DNA of 64,000 bases, taken from positions 124,001 through 188,000 of the forward strand of contig NZ_JAGEMM010000007.1 in the NCBI RefSeq assembly GCF_017921815.1, in the 5' to 3' direction. Made by a program: the position numbers and the translations under genes. The DNA comes from Microvirga antarctica (GTDB lineage: Bacteria > Pseudomonadota > Alphaproteobacteria > Rhizobiales > Beijerinckiaceae). Position 1 is the stretch's first letter, and every line of letters starts with the position of its first letter. This document shows, piece after piece, positions 61,316 to 64,000 of this stretch. The notes beneath the pieces were generated by a model. The model did not search any database. It was not told the DNA's origin and worked only from the letters and a program-made list of their open reading frames with translations.

Positions 61316-63999
61316 GCGTCGTGACTCAGTCTGTCAAAGATCCGGTCTGGCGTGAGCGGGAGATGAGCAAACCGAACGCCGGTCGCGTTCGCAAGGGCGT
61401 TCGCAATGGCGGGTGCCACCGGGTTGATGGCGCTTTCACCTTGGGACTTCGCGCCAAGCGGGCCGATCGCGTCGTAGGTATCTGCAAAGTGGACCTCGCT
61501 TTCAGGCACGTCTGCAAAAGCCGGAATCCGGTAGTTCCGGAACGCCGGATTGATGACGGCGCCGTGGTCATCGATCATCATGTTCTCGGTCAGCGTCCAG
61601 CCAATAGCCATCGCGATGGCCCCATCAATCTGGCCGCGGCATTGCATTGGATTGATCAGGCGTCCGATATCGGCCGCCTGGACGCTTTGCAGAATTCGAA
61701 TCTCGCCGGTCACCTTCTCGACCGCAAGCCGAATGCCGTGAACGTTGAAGGCCACGGTCCTCGGGGAGAGATAGGCTTTACGCTTCGCCTCGAATCGGTG
61801 CCCGACCGCATGTCCGGCCTTCCAGAGATCCTGTAGGGACATCCGACGATTGCCACAGACGATCTCGTCATCGTCAAGATGGCACTCCGAGGTCGGCGCT
61901 CCCGTGTGGCGGCTGGCAAAATCGAGGATGTTGTCCAACAGAGCATTTGCTGCAGCATCAACCGCCCTCCCCGCCACAACTGTCCCTGTGCTCGCGAATG
62001 TTCCCGTATCGTAGGGTGTGAGGTCGGTATCGGCGTTGATAATCGCAACCTGATCGGCGCGCGTGGAAAGAACGGATGCCGCGATCTGGCGATGCGACGT
62101 GACAGAGCCGTTGCCCATCTCCGTCGATCCGATAGCCAAGTGATATCGGCCGTCGGGCAAGAGCGCCATCTCGGCGCCGGACCGGTGCTCCGTGGGTGGT
62201 CCGCAATCCAGCATCGCGAGAGCGACACCCGTGCCACTCTGCCAGTTTTCGCCGGCAGGAGGCTCCGCGCCGCGTCCGCTGGAAAGCGCGTCTTCAACGA
62301 GATCAAGGCACTGATCGAGTCCGTAACTTCCAAATGTGACGTCGGACGGGTCCTTCCAGACCGATTCCATCCAGTCGCCCGGCCGCACCATGTTCAGTCG
62401 GCGCATGGCGAAGGGGTCGATCCCGAGGGTGCGGGCAAGATCATCCATCGCCGATTCGATCGCAAAGGTGGTCTGCGACGCACCATAGCCGCGAAACCCG
62501 CCGCCCGGCACGATGTTGGTATAGACGGCGTATCCCTCTGCCCGCTTGTTTTTGCAGCGATAGGCCGTCAGCGGATTGCCCAGAGCCGCCGCCAGTGTCT
62601 CGCCACCGTGGCCGCCATAAGCGCCGGTGTTCGAGACCACATGAACGTCAATGGCCGTGAGCGTGCCGTCGCGTTTGGCGCCAAGTTTCACGCGCGTCGT
62701 CATCTGGTGACGCGTGGTTGCACCGATGAACTGCTCCTCGCGGGTAAATTCCCATTGCACCGGCCGTCCGATCTTCAGCGTCGCCAGAACGCACAAGTCC
62801 TCGGAGATCATCTCCTGCTTGCCGCCGAAGCCGCCGCCGATCCGCTCGCAGAAGACATGAACGTCGCGCGGGCTCATCTGGAAAAGGTGGCAAAGTTTTT
62901 GCTTGGCGATGAAGGGAGCTTGCGAGCTGGTACGGACGTGAAGGCGGCCGGTCTCGTCCTTCCACGCGATGGAGCCGTGTGTCTCGAGATGGGAATGCTG
63001 TACGCGCGAAGTCGAGTAGGTCATTTCGTGAACCGCGTCGGCGCCGGCAAAACCCTCAAGGACACTGCCTACTTCGCCCTTGATATCGACGTAGATGTTC
63101 CCGCGCGCAGCATCGCCTTTATCGTGAAGCACGGGGGCGTCGGGCTCCATCGCAGTAACCGGATCGAACACTGCGGGCAGGATCTCGTATGTGACATCGA
63201 GCAGATGACAGGCAGCCTCCGCCGCTGCCTCAGTCTCTGCCACCACAGCCGCCACACGCTGGCCCACGAACCGGACCACATTGTCGAGCATATAGGTGTC
63301 GTCAGGGTCGACCAGATGGTCCTCATGGGTCGCCGTGCTGTAGAGCCGTCGCGGCACGTCCTCCCATGTAAAGATTCCAGCGACACCTGGTACAGCGAGA
63401 GCCTTCTGCCGGTCGATCGCGACGATGCGCGCATGGGCGTGAGGCGATCGCAAAACCTTGAGATGAAGGGCGCCCTCAACCGCGACGTCCATTGTATAAT
63501 GGGCCTGGCCGGTGACAATGGAAGGCCCGAAAGGATTAGGAAGACTGGCGCCGCATGCGCGACCTGCCACATCGGCTTCGACCGATGTGCGCCCGTGAAG
63601 AGCGTCGTTGATCGATCGATACCCCGTGCAGCGACAGAGATTTCCCTTCAAGCTGTGCGGGAGGTCCTGCAGTCTTTCCGCATCGAGCGAGGCTGCGGTC
63701 ATGATCATGCCCGCAGTACAAAAGCCGCATTGGAAGGCCTGCGCATCGAGAAAGGCCTGCTGCATCGGATGCAGGACGCCGTCGACTGCGAGCCCTGCAA
63801 TGGTCGTCACTTCCCGCCCGGCTGCGCGAAAGGCAGGCGTGAGACAAGAGTGAACTGGGACGCCGTCGAGCCACACGGTGCAAGCACCGCAATCCCCGCC
63901 GTCGCACCCCTTCTTGACTCCGAAACTCCCGAAGTCGCGCAAGAATGTTCTCAGGCATTGACCGGCATGCGGTTCAGCCGAGATCTGTTTGCCATCCAC
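61312..63999 (-). CDS. Molybdenum hydroxylase, fused 2Fe-2S and Mo subunits (aldehyde oxidoreductase-like), 5' end cut
   Basis: The frame runs off the right edge, so the first few codons are missing; 895 residues are visible. The N-terminal 155 residues hold two 2Fe-2S clusters (VKKGCDGGDCGACTVW and the later CGFCTAGMIM with GNLCRCTGY). The large Mo domain follows directly, with ERIGGGFGGKQE, GGGFRGYGASQ, the cofactor segment EMGNGSVTSHRQI and the catalytic glutamate in KSQGESAINPV. There is no FAD domain. This order is that of Desulfovibrio aldehyde oxidoreductase (Mop, about 907 residues). The physiological substrate, an aldehyde or N-heterocycle, cannot be told. It overlaps the ABM gene. 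Confidence 0.92.
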   Translation of the reverse strand: MDGKQISAEPHAGQCLRTFLRDFGSFGVKKGCDGGDCGACTVWLDGVPVHSCLTPAFRAAGREVTTIAGLAVDGVLHPMQQAFLDAQAFQCGFCTAGMIMTAASLDAERLQDLPHSLKGNLCRCTGYRSINDALHGRTSVEADVAGRACGASLPNPFGPSIVTGQAHYTMDVAVEGALHLKVLRSPHAHARIVAIDRQKALAVPGVAGIFTWEDVPRRLYSTATHEDHLVDPDDTYMLDNVVRFVGQRVAAVVAETEAAAEAACHLLDVTYEILPAVFDPVTAMEPDAPVLHDKGDAARGNIYVDIKGEVGSVLEGFAGADAVHEMTYSTSRVQHSHLETHGSIAWKDETGRLHVRTSSQAPFIAKQKLCHLFQMSPRDVHVFCERIGGGFGGKQEMISEDLCVLATLKIGRPVQWEFTREEQFIGATTRHQMTTRVKLGAKRDGTLTAIDVHVVSNTGAYGGHGGETLAAALGNPLTAYRCKNKRAEGYAVYTNIVPGGGFRGYGASQTTFAIESAMDDLARTLGIDPFAMRRLNMVRPGDWMESVWKDPSDVTFGSYGLDQCLDLVEDALSSGRGAEPPAGENWQSGTGVALAMLDCGPPTEHRSGAEMALLPDGRYHLAIGSTEMGNGSVTSHRQIAASVLSTRADQVAIINADTDLTPYDTGTFASTGTVVAGRAVDAAANALLDNILDFASRHTGAPTSECHLDDDEIVCGNRRMSLQDLWKAGHAVGHRFEAKRKAYLSPRTVAFNVHGIRLAVEKVTGEIRILQSVQAADIGRLINPMQCRGQIDGAIAMAIGWTLTENMMIDDHGAVINPAFRNYRIPAFADVPESEVHFADTYDAIGPLGAKSQGESAINPVAPAIANALANATGVRFAHLPLTPDRIFDRLSHDA

Positions 64000-64000
64000 C

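Overview
The window is a GC-rich, gene-dense chromosomal segment from an alphaproteobacterium, most probably of the order Hyphomicrobiales (Rhizobiales). The evidence is the gene content (class I lysyl-tRNA synthetase, a PodJ-like coiled-coil/Sel1 protein, a TSUP permease paired with a TIGR02186 protein) and three regulatory sites typical of that group: a LexA box of the form GAAC-N7-GAAC before ssb, an EcfG-type promoter GGAAC-N16-CGTT before a stress-protein pair, and an Irr/ICE-like palindrome before exbB-exbD-tonB. The genus cannot be told from the sequence. I saw no rRNA, tRNA, CRISPR array, prophage or intact insertion sequence.

Layout. 80-4363: a DmdC-like acyl-CoA dehydrogenase and a MerR regulator on the minus strand, separated by about 2 kb with no convincing gene that carries a 48-bp tandem repeat array (about 12.5 units). 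4685-9903: a large coiled-coil/Sel1 membrane protein, a TSUP permease with TIGR02186 partner, and an LprI-like protein. 9930-18362: the four-gene ligase-associated DNA damage response set, arranged as two divergent arms (helicase-PdeM on minus, exonuclease-ligase on plus), with an SDR and a methyltransferase between the arms and a YjbQ gene joined to the ligase. 18457-29543: mostly housekeeping genes (response regulator, esterase, MATE pump, pyrD, DUF952, S24-type repressor, lysK, orphan solute-binding protein, GT2 glycosyltransferase, ssb). 29701-37231: a fatty-acid beta-oxidation operon (acyl-CoA dehydrogenase, thiolase, FadJ-like bifunctional enzyme, acetyl-CoA hydrolase/transferase-like protein).

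37233-50424 is a sugar or sugar-acid catabolic locus. A DgoK-like kinase is divergent from a 12-kb run of plus-strand genes: DapA-family lyase, enolase-superfamily dehydratase, a complete carbohydrate ABC importer (binding protein, two permeases, ATPase), a uronate-dehydrogenase-like SDR, an IclR regulator fused in one frame to an SMP-30 lactonase, a classical SDR, an FAD-linked 2-hydroxyacid dehydrogenase and an aldose-1-epimerase. Together they suggest import, mutarotation, oxidation to a lactone, lactone hydrolysis, dehydration to a 2-keto-3-deoxy acid, and cleavage or phosphorylation. A GGTCCA-N5-TGGACC palindrome in the divergent promoter region is the likely operator.

50520-64000: an LLM-class oxidoreductase, small proteins, a PepSY/general-stress pair behind the EcfG-type promoter, a single-domain response regulator, an MsbA-like ABC exporter, exbB-exbD-tonB behind the ICE-like site, a formylglycine-generating-enzyme homologue with both active-site cysteines, and a molybdenum hydroxylase (2Fe-2S plus Mo domains fused, no FAD domain, cut by the right edge) translationally coupled to a membrane-anchored double-ABM protein.

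The points most worth a second look are the thiolase gene, which appears to start at ATC behind a perfect Shine-Dalgarno sequence; the IclR-SMP-30 fusion; the repeat array; the three promoter assignments; and a small membrane-protein gene lying antisense inside the 3' end of the glycosyltransferase gene.
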